Positions 33,837-41,763 of a DNA stretch of 64,000 bases are shown in pieces. The stretch is from an uncultured Clostridia bacterium (GTDB lineage: Bacteria > Bacillota > Clostridia > Oscillospirales > Ruminococcaceae). Where the stretch lies: the NCBI GenBank assembly GCA_945876755.1, contig CAMCPM010000003.1, positions 1-64,000 on the forward strand. The letters are read 5' to 3'. The notes below the pieces were generated by a model. The model searched no databases. It was not told where the DNA came from and saw nothing but the letters and a program-made list of their open reading frames with translations. A program made the position numbers and the translations under genes. The stretch's first letter is position 1, and every line of letters begins with the position of its first letter.

Positions 33837-34916
33837 ATGACTAAAAATATTGCAGTTATAAAGGGTGACGGAATCGGTCCTGAAATCGTAACCGAAGCCA
33901 TCAAGATTCTGGACAAAGTTGGCGCTAAGTTCGGACACACTTTCAAATACACGGACGTACTAATGGGCGGCTGCGCTATTGACGCGACGGGCGTTCCCCT
34001 TCCGCAGGAAACTATCGACATCTGTCTTGCTTCCGATAGTGTTCTTCTTGGTGCAGTCGGCGGAAAGAAGTGGGATAATCTCCCCGGAAATCTCCGTCCC
34101 GAGGCAGGTCTGCTCGGAATCAGAGGTGCGCTGAAGCTGTTTGCAAATATTCGTCCAGCAAAGCTGCTTGCTCCCCTTGCTTCTGCTTGTCCGCTTAAAA
34201 AGGAAATCACCGATTCGGGTCTTGACCTTGTTATCGTTCGTGAGCTTATCGGCGGTGCATATTTCGGCGAGAGAAATACTTACACCGATGAAAACGGCAT
34301 TAAGCACGCAAGCGATTCTATGGCGTATGCGGATTATGAGGTCGAGAGGATATGCCGTGTTGCATTTGACATGGCAAGAAAGCGCCGCTCAAAGGTTCAC
34401 TCCGTTGACAAGGCGAACGTTCTGGACTCTTCGCGTCTTTGGAGAGAGGTTTTCCACAAAGTCGCCGCCGAATATCCCGATGTTGAATTTCAAGATATTT
34501 TGGTTGACAACTGCGCTATGCAGCTTGTAAGGAATCCAGGACAGTTCGACGTACTTGTTACAGAAAATCTCTTCGGAGATATTCTTTCCGATGAAGCTTC
34601 CATGATTACAGGCTCTCTCGGTATGATACCGTCTGCTTCACTTGGAGAAACATCTCTCGGTCTGTATGAGCCTATCCACGGTTCTGCGCCGGATATTGCA
34701 GGTCAGAACAAGGCTAATCCAATTGCGACAATTCTCTCCGCCGCAATGATGCTGCGCTACTCCTTTGATATGTCCGCCGAAGCTGACGCTATCGAAAATG
34801 CGGTTAACACCGTTCTCGAAAAGGGTTACCGCACAGCTGATATCATGTCTGACGCAGATGGTCTTAAGAGCGTAACCTGTACTGAAATGGGCAACCTTAT
34901 TGCTGCCGAAATCTGA
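33837..34916 (+). CDS. leuB: 3-Isopropylmalate dehydrogenase
   Basis: LeuB oxidatively decarboxylates 3-isopropylmalate to 2-oxoisocaproate with NAD. The 359 residues carry IKGDGIGPEIV near 8-18, the substrate region LVIVRELIGGAYFGER, the metal-binding ENLFGDILSDEASM, and the NAD-site block IHGSAPDIAGQNKANP. The Glu-Leu pair following the Arg (RELIGG) is typical for isopropylmalate rather than isocitrate. It may also act on methylmalate made via CimA. A terminator follows. Confidence 0.95.
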   Translation: MTKNIAVIKGDGIGPEIVTEAIKILDKVGAKFGHTFKYTDVLMGGCAIDATGVPLPQETIDICLASDSVLLGAVGGKKWDNLPGNLRPEAGLLGIRGALKLFANIRPAKLLAPLASACPLKKEITDSGLDLVIVRELIGGAYFGERNTYTDENGIKHASDSMAYADYEVERICRVAFDMARKRRSKVHSVDKANVLDSSRLWREVFHKVAAEYPDVEFQDILVDNCAMQLVRNPGQFDVLVTENLFGDILSDEASMITGSLGMIPSASLGETSLGLYEPIHGSAPDIAGQNKANPIATILSAAMMLRYSFDMSAEADAIENAVNTVLEKGYRTADIMSDADGLKSVTCTEMGNLIAAEI

Positions 34917-34935
34917 AGTTAACAATACATAAAAT

Positions 34936-34976
34936 AAAATCACTTTTGACAAAATATTATGTCAAAGGTGATTTTT
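34936..34976 (+). terminator. Terminator after leuB
   Basis: Arms 34936-34951 and 34960-34975 form a 16-bp stem with one G-U pair and an eight-base loop, with TTTTT at its 3' side. It also lies at the end of the convergent leuA transcript. Confidence 0.85.
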
Positions 34977-35030
34977 ATTTATAGTATATACAAAAATGTC
35001 CGAGAAAAATCTTCCCGGACATTTGGCTTT

Positions 35031-36692
35031 TTATTTCAGTAAATTACTGTTATTGATCGCAGAAACAAGTGCGTTCACAGAAGCTACGATGATATCCGTA
35101 TCAATTCCTGTTCCCCAGAATACTCCGTTATCGGTCTGTATTCCCACATATGCTGCCGCTTGTGAACTTGAACCGTGTTCAAGAGCATGCTCTTTATATG
35201 TCAAAATTGTATATGAAATTCCAAAAGCATCTTTAATTGCATTTGATACAGCGTCAAGACGTCCGTTACCACTTGCTTCACGGGTTATGAGCTTTCCGTT
35301 GCATGACACAGTAACTGTTGCAGTAATACCGTCTTTCTGTGCAAAGTGTGCTTCATCGACCTTGAAAAAGTCCGTTTTGTTAACATAACGCTGGGTAAAT
35401 ACATCATAAACCTCAGTAGGCATAAGCTCCTTGTGAGCATGGTCGGAAACGCTCTTAACTGCATATCCGAAATCCTCACGCATTTTAGGCGGCATATCAA
35501 TTCCGTAATTCTGCTCCATAAGATAGCCGATTCCGCCCTTTCCGGACTGACTGTTGATTCTGATAACATCTCCTTCGTATTCTCTGCCCACATCCTTTGG
35601 GTCGATTGCAAGGTACGGTACTGTCCAGTATTCGGGGGATTTTTCCTCACGCCACTTCATACCCTTTGCAATCGCATCCTGATGAGAACCGGAAAATGCA
35701 GCAAATACCAATGCTCCGCTGTACGGCTGACGTTCATAAACGTGCATACGGGTCATCTTCTCGTATACCTCAGTGACTTCCGGCAGATTTGAAAAATCAA
35801 GTTCCGGATCAACTCCGTGTGTAAACATATTCATTGCAAGTGTAACAATGTCAACATTACCGGTACGCTCGCCATTCCCAAAAAGAGTACCCTCAATACG
35901 GTCTGCACCTGCAAGCAGTCCCATCTCGGAATCTGCAACGGCGCATCCTCTGTCGTTATGAGGATGAAGCGAAACAATTACGTTTTCGCGTCTGTTCAGG
36001 TGCTTGCACATATACTCTACCTGGCAAGCGTAAACATGAGACATACTTTCCGCAACCGTTACGGGAAGATTGATTATGACTTTGTCATTTTCTGTCGGCT
36101 CCCATATGTCAATTACCGCATTGCATATTTCAAGCGCAAATTCCGGCTCTGTTCCTGTGAAGCTTTCAGGGCTGTACTCAAAACGGAAATTACCCTCTGT
36201 TTTTTCTCTGTACTCCTTGCAAAGTTTTGCTCCAAATGTTGCAATATCAATAATTTCCTGCTTAGACTTCTTGAAAACCTGCTCGCGCTGTGCAACTGAG
36301 GTACTATTATAAAGGTGTACTATTGCATTCTTGCAGCCTTTGAGGGCTTCAAAAGTTTTAGCAATGATATGCTCGCGGCTCTGAGTAAGAACCTGAACCG
36401 TTACATCATCCGGAATGAGGTTTTGCTCGATCAGCGCACGGCAGAAGGCATATTCTGTTTCACTTGCTGCCGGAAAGCCTATTTCTATCTCCTTGAATCC
36501 TACTTTAACAAGATATTTCCAAAACTCTAATTTTTCTTCCAGCGACATGGGAATAATCAAAGCCTGATTTCCATCACGGAGGTCAACCGAACACCATACC
36601 GGTGCTTTGTCGACACTTTCTTTTTTTACCCAGTCATAGCAGGGTTCCGGAGGCATAAAATAACGTTTTTTGTAGCGGTCATAATTCTTCAT
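35031..36692 (-). CDS. leuA: 2-Isopropylmalate synthase (LeuA type 2)
   Basis: LeuA condenses 2-oxoisovalerate and acetyl-CoA, the committed step of leucine synthesis. The 553 residues have the long N-terminus of the second LeuA class (KNYDRYKKRYFMPPEPCYDW), DLRDGNQALI for the metal site, HPHNDRGCAVADSEM, and a C-terminal allosteric domain (about 440-550). That class is usual in Actinobacteria and fungi and present in some Clostridia. The ATG at 36690-36692 has AAAGGA upstream. It is transcribed opposite to leuCDB under its own Leu-specific T-box, so the first leucine step is controlled apart from the shared steps. Confidence 0.94.
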   Translation of the reverse strand: MKNYDRYKKRYFMPPEPCYDWVKKESVDKAPVWCSVDLRDGNQALIIPMSLEEKLEFWKYLVKVGFKEIEIGFPAASETEYAFCRALIEQNLIPDDVTVQVLTQSREHIIAKTFEALKGCKNAIVHLYNSTSVAQREQVFKKSKQEIIDIATFGAKLCKEYREKTEGNFRFEYSPESFTGTEPEFALEICNAVIDIWEPTENDKVIINLPVTVAESMSHVYACQVEYMCKHLNRRENVIVSLHPHNDRGCAVADSEMGLLAGADRIEGTLFGNGERTGNVDIVTLAMNMFTHGVDPELDFSNLPEVTEVYEKMTRMHVYERQPYSGALVFAAFSGSHQDAIAKGMKWREEKSPEYWTVPYLAIDPKDVGREYEGDVIRINSQSGKGGIGYLMEQNYGIDMPPKMREDFGYAVKSVSDHAHKELMPTEVYDVFTQRYVNKTDFFKVDEAHFAQKDGITATVTVSCNGKLITREASGNGRLDAVSNAIKDAFGISYTILTYKEHALEHGSSSQAAAYVGIQTDNGVFWGTGIDTDIIVASVNALVSAINNSNLLK

Positions 36693-36744
36693 AACAAATC
36701 TTTCCTTTCGTTTTGCGGTTGGGTCAAGAAAGGCTTCAGGCAAT

Positions 36745-37030
36745 AAAAAAAGCTTTCATCTCAATTAAGAGATGAAAGCATAACTTCCACGGTACCACTC
36801 TTGTTCAGACATTTGTCTGCGCCTCACCGCATCTCAATCTTTTTTGATATCCAATGCGTATCTCTGTAACGGGAGAACCCGTTCCAACCTACTTACCTGT
36901 GCACAAGATGTTCAGCGGACTGCTCAAGGACGAGTTATAACCAAAGTTCTTTACTGCCTTTCACCGCACGGCAGCTCTCTGAAAAAGTAATTCGGCTTTT
37001 ATTCCTATCAGCGCATTTGAAATATTACAA
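36745..37030 (-). promoter_or_regulatory. T-box riboswitch, Leu (CTC) specifier, upstream of leuA
   Basis: On the minus strand the leader shows stem I with AGAGA, the specifier CTC (complement of GAG at 36932-36934), and the T-box AGAGTGGTACCGTGGA (36786-36801). The terminator stem GCTTTCATCTC/GAGATGAAAGC (36752-36762 with 36769-36779) ends in seven U residues (36745-36751). The specifier region aligns base for base in spacing with the ilvB leader, CTC replacing ATC. Uncharged tRNA-Leu would permit leuA expression. Confidence 0.93.
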
Positions 37031-37034
37031 ATAG

Positions 37035-37063
37035 ATTGTACCATATAAATAAGCATTTGTCAA
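37035..37063 (-). promoter_or_regulatory. Promoter of the leuA T-box leader
   Basis: TTGACA (37058-37063), 17-base spacer, TACAAT (37035-37040) on the minus strand. It lies back to back with the plus-strand promoter at 37127-37155; the DNA between is AT-rich without other signals. Confidence 0.8.
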
Positions 37064-37126
37064 TAGCCTTAATATAACTATTTTTCATACCTGTTAAACA
37101 TAAAATCATATTTTTTGCTAAAATGC

Positions 37127-37155
37127 TGGACAAAACAAAAAAAATATGATATAAT
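37127..37155 (+). promoter_or_regulatory. Promoter of the foldase-like lipoprotein gene
   Basis: TGGACA (37127-37132), 17-base spacer, TATAAT (37150-37155), about 38 bases before the chosen start codon. Confidence 0.75.
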
Positions 37156-37192
37156 AATTTGTATTTATAAATCTATGGAGGTTTTACGGACT

Positions 37193-38272
37193 ATGTCTTT
37201 ATTAAAAAAAGCATCAGCTATTGCCCTGACTTCCGCTATGGCGCTTTCACTTGCCTCCTGCGGAAAGGACACAACATGGGGCGCAAATATCGACGGGACT
37301 CAGCTCAGAGCCGGATTGCTCATTTATTTTCAGTCTGACGCAGTTTCACAGGCTTATAACTATATGATTGAAACTGATACAGACGTTCTTGCTATTACAA
37401 TTGAAGATAAGCCTGCAAAAGAATGGATAAATGACAAAGCTGTTGAAGGTATGCAGGAATATGTTGCTGTTGAAAATAAATTTAACGAGCTTGGTCTTAC
37501 ATTTGAAAATAATGAAGATAAAGCAGCGTCAAATACTGTTGACCAATGGTGGGAGTATATCGGCGAATATTTTGAAGGTATCGGAGTAAGCAAGCAGTCT
37601 TATCTTGATGTTGTTCTTAATGGCGAAAAGCGTTCCGCTATTTTCAACTATTATTATGGAGAAGGCGGCGAGTTTGCAGTATCTGATGATGAGATCAAAA
37701 CATATCTTTCAGAAAATAATGCAAGAATAAACTACATTAAAATGGAGCTTAGAGACGGTGAAGGCAACTTGCTGAAATCCGACGGCAAGGCTGAAATCAA
37801 AAAAATGGCAGAGGATTATATCGAACGCATAAAAAACGGCGAAGATATGAATCAGGTTGGAAGCGAATATAACGAATACTATCAAGGTCTTATCGATGCA
37901 GCAAAGGAAGCTTCATCAGAAACAACCGAAGCAGCTGCTGATGAAGGTACACAAGTGTTTACCGACAACACTACAGTTATTTCAAAGACCGGTAATTTAC
38001 CGTCTGCAAAGGTTTCGGAAAAGGTTTTTGACGGTACTGTAAATGCAGGAGATGTTTTCCTAGTGGAAGAAGACGAAGTTTATTATATTGTACAGAAACA
38101 GGATCTATTTGCGGACGAATCTTATTTAAATAACCAGAGAGAAGCTGTAATTAATACCTTGAAGGGCGAGGAGTTTAACTCAACCGTTAAAAGCTGGATC
38201 GGCAATCAGACTGTTGAGCTTAACGATGCGGCTTTTGAAAGATACAAGCTTGAAAAGCTGACAAAAGAATAA
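37193..38272 (+). CDS. SurA/PrsA-like foldase lipoprotein
   Basis: The chosen ATG gives a clean lipoprotein signal, MSLLKKASAIALTSAMALSL ending in the lipobox ASC with C23 as the lipidated residue. The 359 residues then follow the N-terminal helical domain of SurA/PrsA-type peptidyl-prolyl isomerases (IGVSKQSYLDVVLN, VSDDEIKTYLSENNARINYI, IKKMAEDYIERIKNGEDMNQ) and a C-terminal domain (about 235-320) that resembles but does not clearly keep a parvulin active site. It likely helps fold exported proteins at the outer membrane face. A TPR/TTEA-rich linker near 240-260 is low complexity. Single-gene transcript. Confidence 0.78.
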   Translation: MSLLKKASAIALTSAMALSLASCGKDTTWGANIDGTQLRAGLLIYFQSDAVSQAYNYMIETDTDVLAITIEDKPAKEWINDKAVEGMQEYVAVENKFNELGLTFENNEDKAASNTVDQWWEYIGEYFEGIGVSKQSYLDVVLNGEKRSAIFNYYYGEGGEFAVSDDEIKTYLSENNARINYIKMELRDGEGNLLKSDGKAEIKKMAEDYIERIKNGEDMNQVGSEYNEYYQGLIDAAKEASSETTEAAADEGTQVFTDNTTVISKTGNLPSAKVSEKVFDGTVNAGDVFLVEEDEVYYIVQKQDLFADESYLNNQREAVINTLKGEEFNSTVKSWIGNQTVELNDAAFERYKLEKLTKE

Positions 38273-38277
38273 TTATT

Positions 38278-38307
38278 AAGGCTGTCCGTTAATTCGGGCA
38301 GCTTTTT
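38278..38307 (+). terminator. Terminator after the foldase-like gene
   Basis: GCTGTCCG (38281-38288) pairs with CGGGCAGC (38295-38302), with one G-U pair and extension by AAG/TTT, followed by TTTTT. Confidence 0.85.
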
Positions 38308-38430
38308 GTATCTTCCTGAAAATATTTGCATATAATGAATCAGCGCAGATGTTTATTATTGCTTCTGTGCTTTGACATTACCGATAAGGAGGATCGTCTG
38401 CACTTTTTTATTTGCAGATATGATTATATT

Positions 38431-39171
38431 ATGCCAAGTGTATTTTTAAGTCCGTCTACTCAGGAATGGAACAAATATATAAACGGAGGAACAGAAGAAC
38501 AGTACATGAATCTGATTGCCGATGAAATGGAGCCTTATCTGCGTTCATCGGGAATTGAATATACAAGGAATGACCCGTCTCGGGACGTAAAAGGAGCTAT
38601 TAGTGATTCAAACGCCGGAAACTATGATGTTCACCTTGCGCTTCATTCAAATGCCGGCGGTGGTCAGTTTGCAGGGAAATTAAGAGGTATTGACATTTAT
38701 TATTCGCCCTATTCATCTCAAAGCAGACAGCTTGCCTCAATTATTGCCAATAATCTTGAATTTATTTACCCCGACCCTGCAAAAGTAAATACGCTTCCGA
38801 CTACATCATTAGGTGAAGTTACAAGAACAAGAGCTGTCGCAGTCCTTGCAGAGCTTGGCTATCACGACAACTATGAGGACGCAGAATGGATAAAAGCTAA
38901 CATACAGCCCATAGCACGAAATCTTGTTCAGTCATTATGCGATTATTTCGGCATCCCATTTGTAGAAGCGGATCCTATAAGACGCGGTATAGTTGCTACA
39001 GACGGTTCAAATCTCAACATAAGAAGCTATCCCTCCACTGACGCTGCGATTATTGGGTCAATTCCAAACGGAGCCGCAGTTTCAGTTTATGGTCAGACAG
39101 GAAACTGGTATGTTATCCGATATAATTCTACCGACGGATATGCTGCTGCGGATTTTATTGTCATTGAATAA
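38431..39171 (+). CDS. N-acetylmuramoyl-L-alanine amidase with SH3 domain
   Basis: The 246 residues combine an Amidase_3 domain (about 3-172) with a C-terminal bacterial SH3 domain (about 186-246), a cell-wall lytic design. The zinc site keeps ALHSNAGG (H72), a Glu at 22 or 23 and catalytic E141 in VLAELGYHDN, but the usual DPGHGG opening is replaced by LSPSTQEWN with Gln11, a variant seen in other clostridial amidases. There is no signal peptide and the ATG lacks a good ribosome site. AAGGAGG lies about 40 bases earlier (near 38387), so an upstream non-ATG start is possible. Likely a mother-cell or spore-lysis enzyme, by inference. Confidence 0.75.
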   Translation: MPSVFLSPSTQEWNKYINGGTEEQYMNLIADEMEPYLRSSGIEYTRNDPSRDVKGAISDSNAGNYDVHLALHSNAGGGQFAGKLRGIDIYYSPYSSQSRQLASIIANNLEFIYPDPAKVNTLPTTSLGEVTRTRAVAVLAELGYHDNYEDAEWIKANIQPIARNLVQSLCDYFGIPFVEADPIRRGIVATDGSNLNIRSYPSTDAAIIGSIPNGAAVSVYGQTGNWYVIRYNSTDGYAAADFIVIE

Positions 39172-39187
39172 GTTATATTTTATACAG

Positions 39188-39213
39188 AAACAGGAATACT
39201 TTTTCCTGTTTTT
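39188..39213 (+). terminator. Terminator after the amidase gene
   Basis: AAACAGGAA (39188-39196) pairs with TTCCTGTTT (39203-39211) with a six-base loop, followed by T residues. Confidence 0.85.
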
Positions 39214-39233
39214 GTATTATTATAAAAATATAG

Positions 39234-39262
39234 TTGCAGTTTCAATTAAAATGTGATATAAT
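39234..39262 (+). promoter_or_regulatory. Promoter of the ddl-murI-argS-spoIIQ gene run
   Basis: TTGCAG (39234-39239), 17-base spacer, TATAAT (39257-39262). The leader from here to the ddl start is about 115 bases. Confidence 0.7.
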
Positions 39263-39340
39263 AAATTAATAACGCCTATTTATATTTTAAATTATAATGT
39301 ATATATGATTATGTATAATCTTTAAAATCATAAAATATTT

Positions 39341-39385
39341 GAAAGGAGTACATATTCCGTTTGTGGGAATATGGTCGTACTTATG
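39341..39385 (+). promoter_or_regulatory. Ribosome site plus hairpin at the ddl start
   Basis: GAAAGGAG (39341-39348) is followed by a perfect 8-bp inverted repeat, CATATTCC (39351-39358) and GGAATATG (39366-39373), with a seven-base loop. The first in-frame ATG (39371) lies inside the right arm. The next ATG (39383), where conserved Ddl sequence begins, is 34 bases from the ribosome site in linear sequence but about 11 once the hairpin folds. This layout points to initiation at 39383. Confidence 0.6.
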
Positions 39386-40441
39386 TCAAAAATTAAAGTT
39401 GCTGTTCTGTTCGGCGGTGTTTCAAACGAGCATGAAATATCACTGATTTCTGCATCTAATATCATCTCTGCTATTCCGTCAGATAAATACGAAGTGATCC
39501 CAATCGGCATCACTAAAAAAGGCCGCTGGCTTTTTTATCCCGGAGACGTAAGTCTGATTGCTTCCGGTGCATGGGAATCTCACCCCGATTGCGTTCCTGC
39601 AGCTATTCTTCCCGATCCTATGTACAAAGGCATACTTAAAATATCAAACGGTGCATACACGATATCAAAAATTGATGTGGTATTCCCTGCCCTTCACGGT
39701 CAGAACGGTGAGGACGGAGCTGTTCAGGGTCTTTTAAAGCTTTCGGGTATCCCTTATGTCGGATGCGATATTATTTCTTCAGCCAACTGTATGGACAAGG
39801 CAGCTGCTCACACAATTCTCGAAGCCAACGGAATAAGAATGGCAAAATGGCGTAGCGTTACAGTTTCCGACCTTAACAGACTTGATGAGGTTTGCGACAA
39901 CATTGCCGGAGAACTTGATTATCCTCTTTTTGTCAAACCTGCCAACAGTGGCTCATCGGTAGGTGTTAACAAAGCAACATCATTTGAAGAACTGAAAAAT
40001 GCAATAAAGCTTGCTTTCAGTCACGACAAAAAAGTTATAATTGAAGAATTTATTCAGGGTCATGAAGTTGAATGTGCTGTATTCGGAAAGGAAAACCCGT
40101 TTGCATCCGAGGTCGGTGAAATCAATTCCTGCAATGAGTTTTATGATTATGAGGCAAAATATATTCTTGGTACATCGGGACTTACTATCCCTGCTAACAT
40201 TCCCGAAAATGCTTCCCGTGAAATTCGTGAAACCGCTGTCAAGGCATTTAAGGCTATGGGCTGCTTAGGTCTTTCAAGAATTGACTTTTTCCTGAAAAAC
40301 GATGGCACGGTTATTCTCAATGAGATCAATACTATGCCCGGATTCACACAGATAAGTATGTACCCTAAGCTTATGGAAAATATAGGAATTTCACAGTCCG
40401 AACTTATCGACAGGCTTATTACTTTAAGTCTTGAAGGCTGA
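39383..40441 (+). CDS. ddl: D-alanine--D-alanine ligase
   Basis: Ddl makes the D-Ala-D-Ala dipeptide for peptidoglycan from two D-alanines and ATP, in the cytoplasm. The 352 residues (from the ATG at 39383) have the N-terminal GGVSNEHEIS at 11-20, the ATP-grasp blocks PLFVKPANSGSSVGV and EEFIQGHEVECAV, and near the end LSRIDFFLKNDGTVILNEIN with the metal-binding residues. The murein precursor gene murI follows with a 27-base gap, so D-Glu and D-Ala-D-Ala supply are linked. The start choice depends on the leader hairpin. Confidence 0.93.
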   Translation: MSKIKVAVLFGGVSNEHEISLISASNIISAIPSDKYEVIPIGITKKGRWLFYPGDVSLIASGAWESHPDCVPAAILPDPMYKGILKISNGAYTISKIDVVFPALHGQNGEDGAVQGLLKLSGIPYVGCDIISSANCMDKAAAHTILEANGIRMAKWRSVTVSDLNRLDEVCDNIAGELDYPLFVKPANSGSSVGVNKATSFEELKNAIKLAFSHDKKVIIEEFIQGHEVECAVFGKENPFASEVGEINSCNEFYDYEAKYILGTSGLTIPANIPENASREIRETAVKAFKAMGCLGLSRIDFFLKNDGTVILNEINTMPGFTQISMYPKLMENIGISQSELIDRLITLSLEG

Positions 40442-40468
40442 CAATAACTTATAAACATGGAGGCTGCT

Positions 40469-41299
40469 ATGAACAATAACGCTATCGGAGTTTTTGATTC
40501 CGGACTTGGCGGACTTACTTGTCTGAAAGAACTGAACAAGCTTATTCCGAATGAAAATATTATTTATTTCGGAGATACGGCAAGAATTCCTTACGGAACA
40601 CGCAGCCGTGAAACGATTATTGAATACGCAAATCAAGATATTGCATTTGTTAAAAAACATAATGTAAAGCTGATTATTGCAGCTTGCGGAACTGTCTCTT
40701 CAGTTCTCGGAAGCGGAAAAATTTCTGACGGCGACATCCCGTTTACGGGAGTTCTACTGCCTGCTGCACAGACTGCGTGCAGTATTACAAAAAACGGCAA
40801 AATCGGTGTTATAGGCACTGCTGCAACAATAAAATCAGGTTCATACGGCAAAGCAATTCGCGGAATAAGACCTGATATTTCAGTTATAGGAAATTCCTGT
40901 CCTTTATTTGTACCGCTTGTTGAAAACGGATTTACCGAAAGGAACAATCCGGTTACAAAGCTTGTTGTTGAACAATACCTTGCACCAATAAAAAAAGAAG
41001 GCGTTGATACTCTTATTCTCGGATGTACACATTACCCGATCATAAGAGATGTCATTGCTGATTATATGGGCGAAAATGTTACTATTATTTCCTCCGGCGA
41101 AGAGGTAGCTAAATATGCTTATAACCTTTTGATGAGAAAAGAAATGCTGTCAGACCGCAAAGAAAATGGAAAAAATATTTATTATACTTCGGACAGCGTT
41201 GAACTTTTTGAAGAAAATGCTCATGCTTTTCTTGGAGACTCTATTAACGGTGAGGTACATAAGGTTGGAATTGACGAACTGATTTCAGCCGAAATATAA
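40469..41299 (+). CDS. murI: Glutamate racemase
   Basis: MurI makes D-glutamate for peptidoglycan. The 276 residues show the N-terminal GVFDSGLGGLT, IIYFGDTARIPYG, the first catalytic cysteine in AACGTVSS (C73) and the second in LGCTHYP (C186), with H188 next to it. The usual ACNTA around the first cysteine reads ACGTV, so the conserved Asn is Gly here. Both catalytic cysteines are intact. The start (40469) has GGAGG upstream. Confidence 0.92.
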   Translation: MNNNAIGVFDSGLGGLTCLKELNKLIPNENIIYFGDTARIPYGTRSRETIIEYANQDIAFVKKHNVKLIIAACGTVSSVLGSGKISDGDIPFTGVLLPAAQTACSITKNGKIGVIGTAATIKSGSYGKAIRGIRPDISVIGNSCPLFVPLVENGFTERNNPVTKLVVEQYLAPIKKEGVDTLILGCTHYPIIRDVIADYMGENVTIISSGEEVAKYAYNLLMRKEMLSDRKENGKNIYYTSDSVELFEENAHAFLGDSINGEVHKVGIDELISAEI

Positions 41300-41316
41300 T
41301 TTAATCGAGGAATAAA

Positions 41317-41736
41317 ATGGAAAAAGAAGTTATAATTAATTTAACAAGTATTAATACTGTTGACTCCGAAAGCACGAAAACGGAGCTTTCCACAGAGGGA
41401 ATTCTTAAACAACTTGACAGCGGTGCTTTTGAACTTAGCTATGAGGAATCAGAGGTAACAGGTTTCAAAGGTTCTACGACTTTTCTGACATTCAACGGTG
41501 ACAACCTTGTTAATCTGAAGCGAACCGGCACTGCTCCGTCAAACCTCATTCTTGAAACAAACAAGAAGCATCATTGTCATTACGGAACACCGTACGGTGA
41601 CTTTACAATGGGGATTTTCACCCATTGTATTGATAATAAAATCAACAGCGACGGCGGCGAAGCTTATTTGAAATACACGGTAGATATTAATTCAAGCTAT
41701 GTTTCCGACAACGAAATTTTCATTAAAATCAACTGA
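41317..41736 (+). CDS. DUF1934 (YwiB-like) beta-barrel protein
   Basis: This 139-residue, beta-rich protein of the DUF1934/YwiB family has a calycin-like layout of alternating strands (VIINLTSINT, FELSYEESEVTGFKGSTTFL) and the conserved segment YGDFTMGIFT. It lies just before argS, as ywiB does in Bacillus subtilis. Its function is unknown. GAGG precedes its start. Confidence 0.85.
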   Translation: MEKEVIINLTSINTVDSESTKTELSTEGILKQLDSGAFELSYEESEVTGFKGSTTFLTFNGDNLVNLKRTGTAPSNLILETNKKHHCHYGTPYGDFTMGIFTHCIDNKINSDGGEAYLKYTVDINSSYVSDNEIFIKIN

Positions 41737-41763
41737 TTTGTAAAAACTGAAAGGATGAATAAA

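Noticed and set aside
33419-34210. 263-codon minus-strand open frame across leuD and leuB
   Set aside because: It is antisense to two well-conserved enzymes and crosses their junction without any domain or ribosome site.
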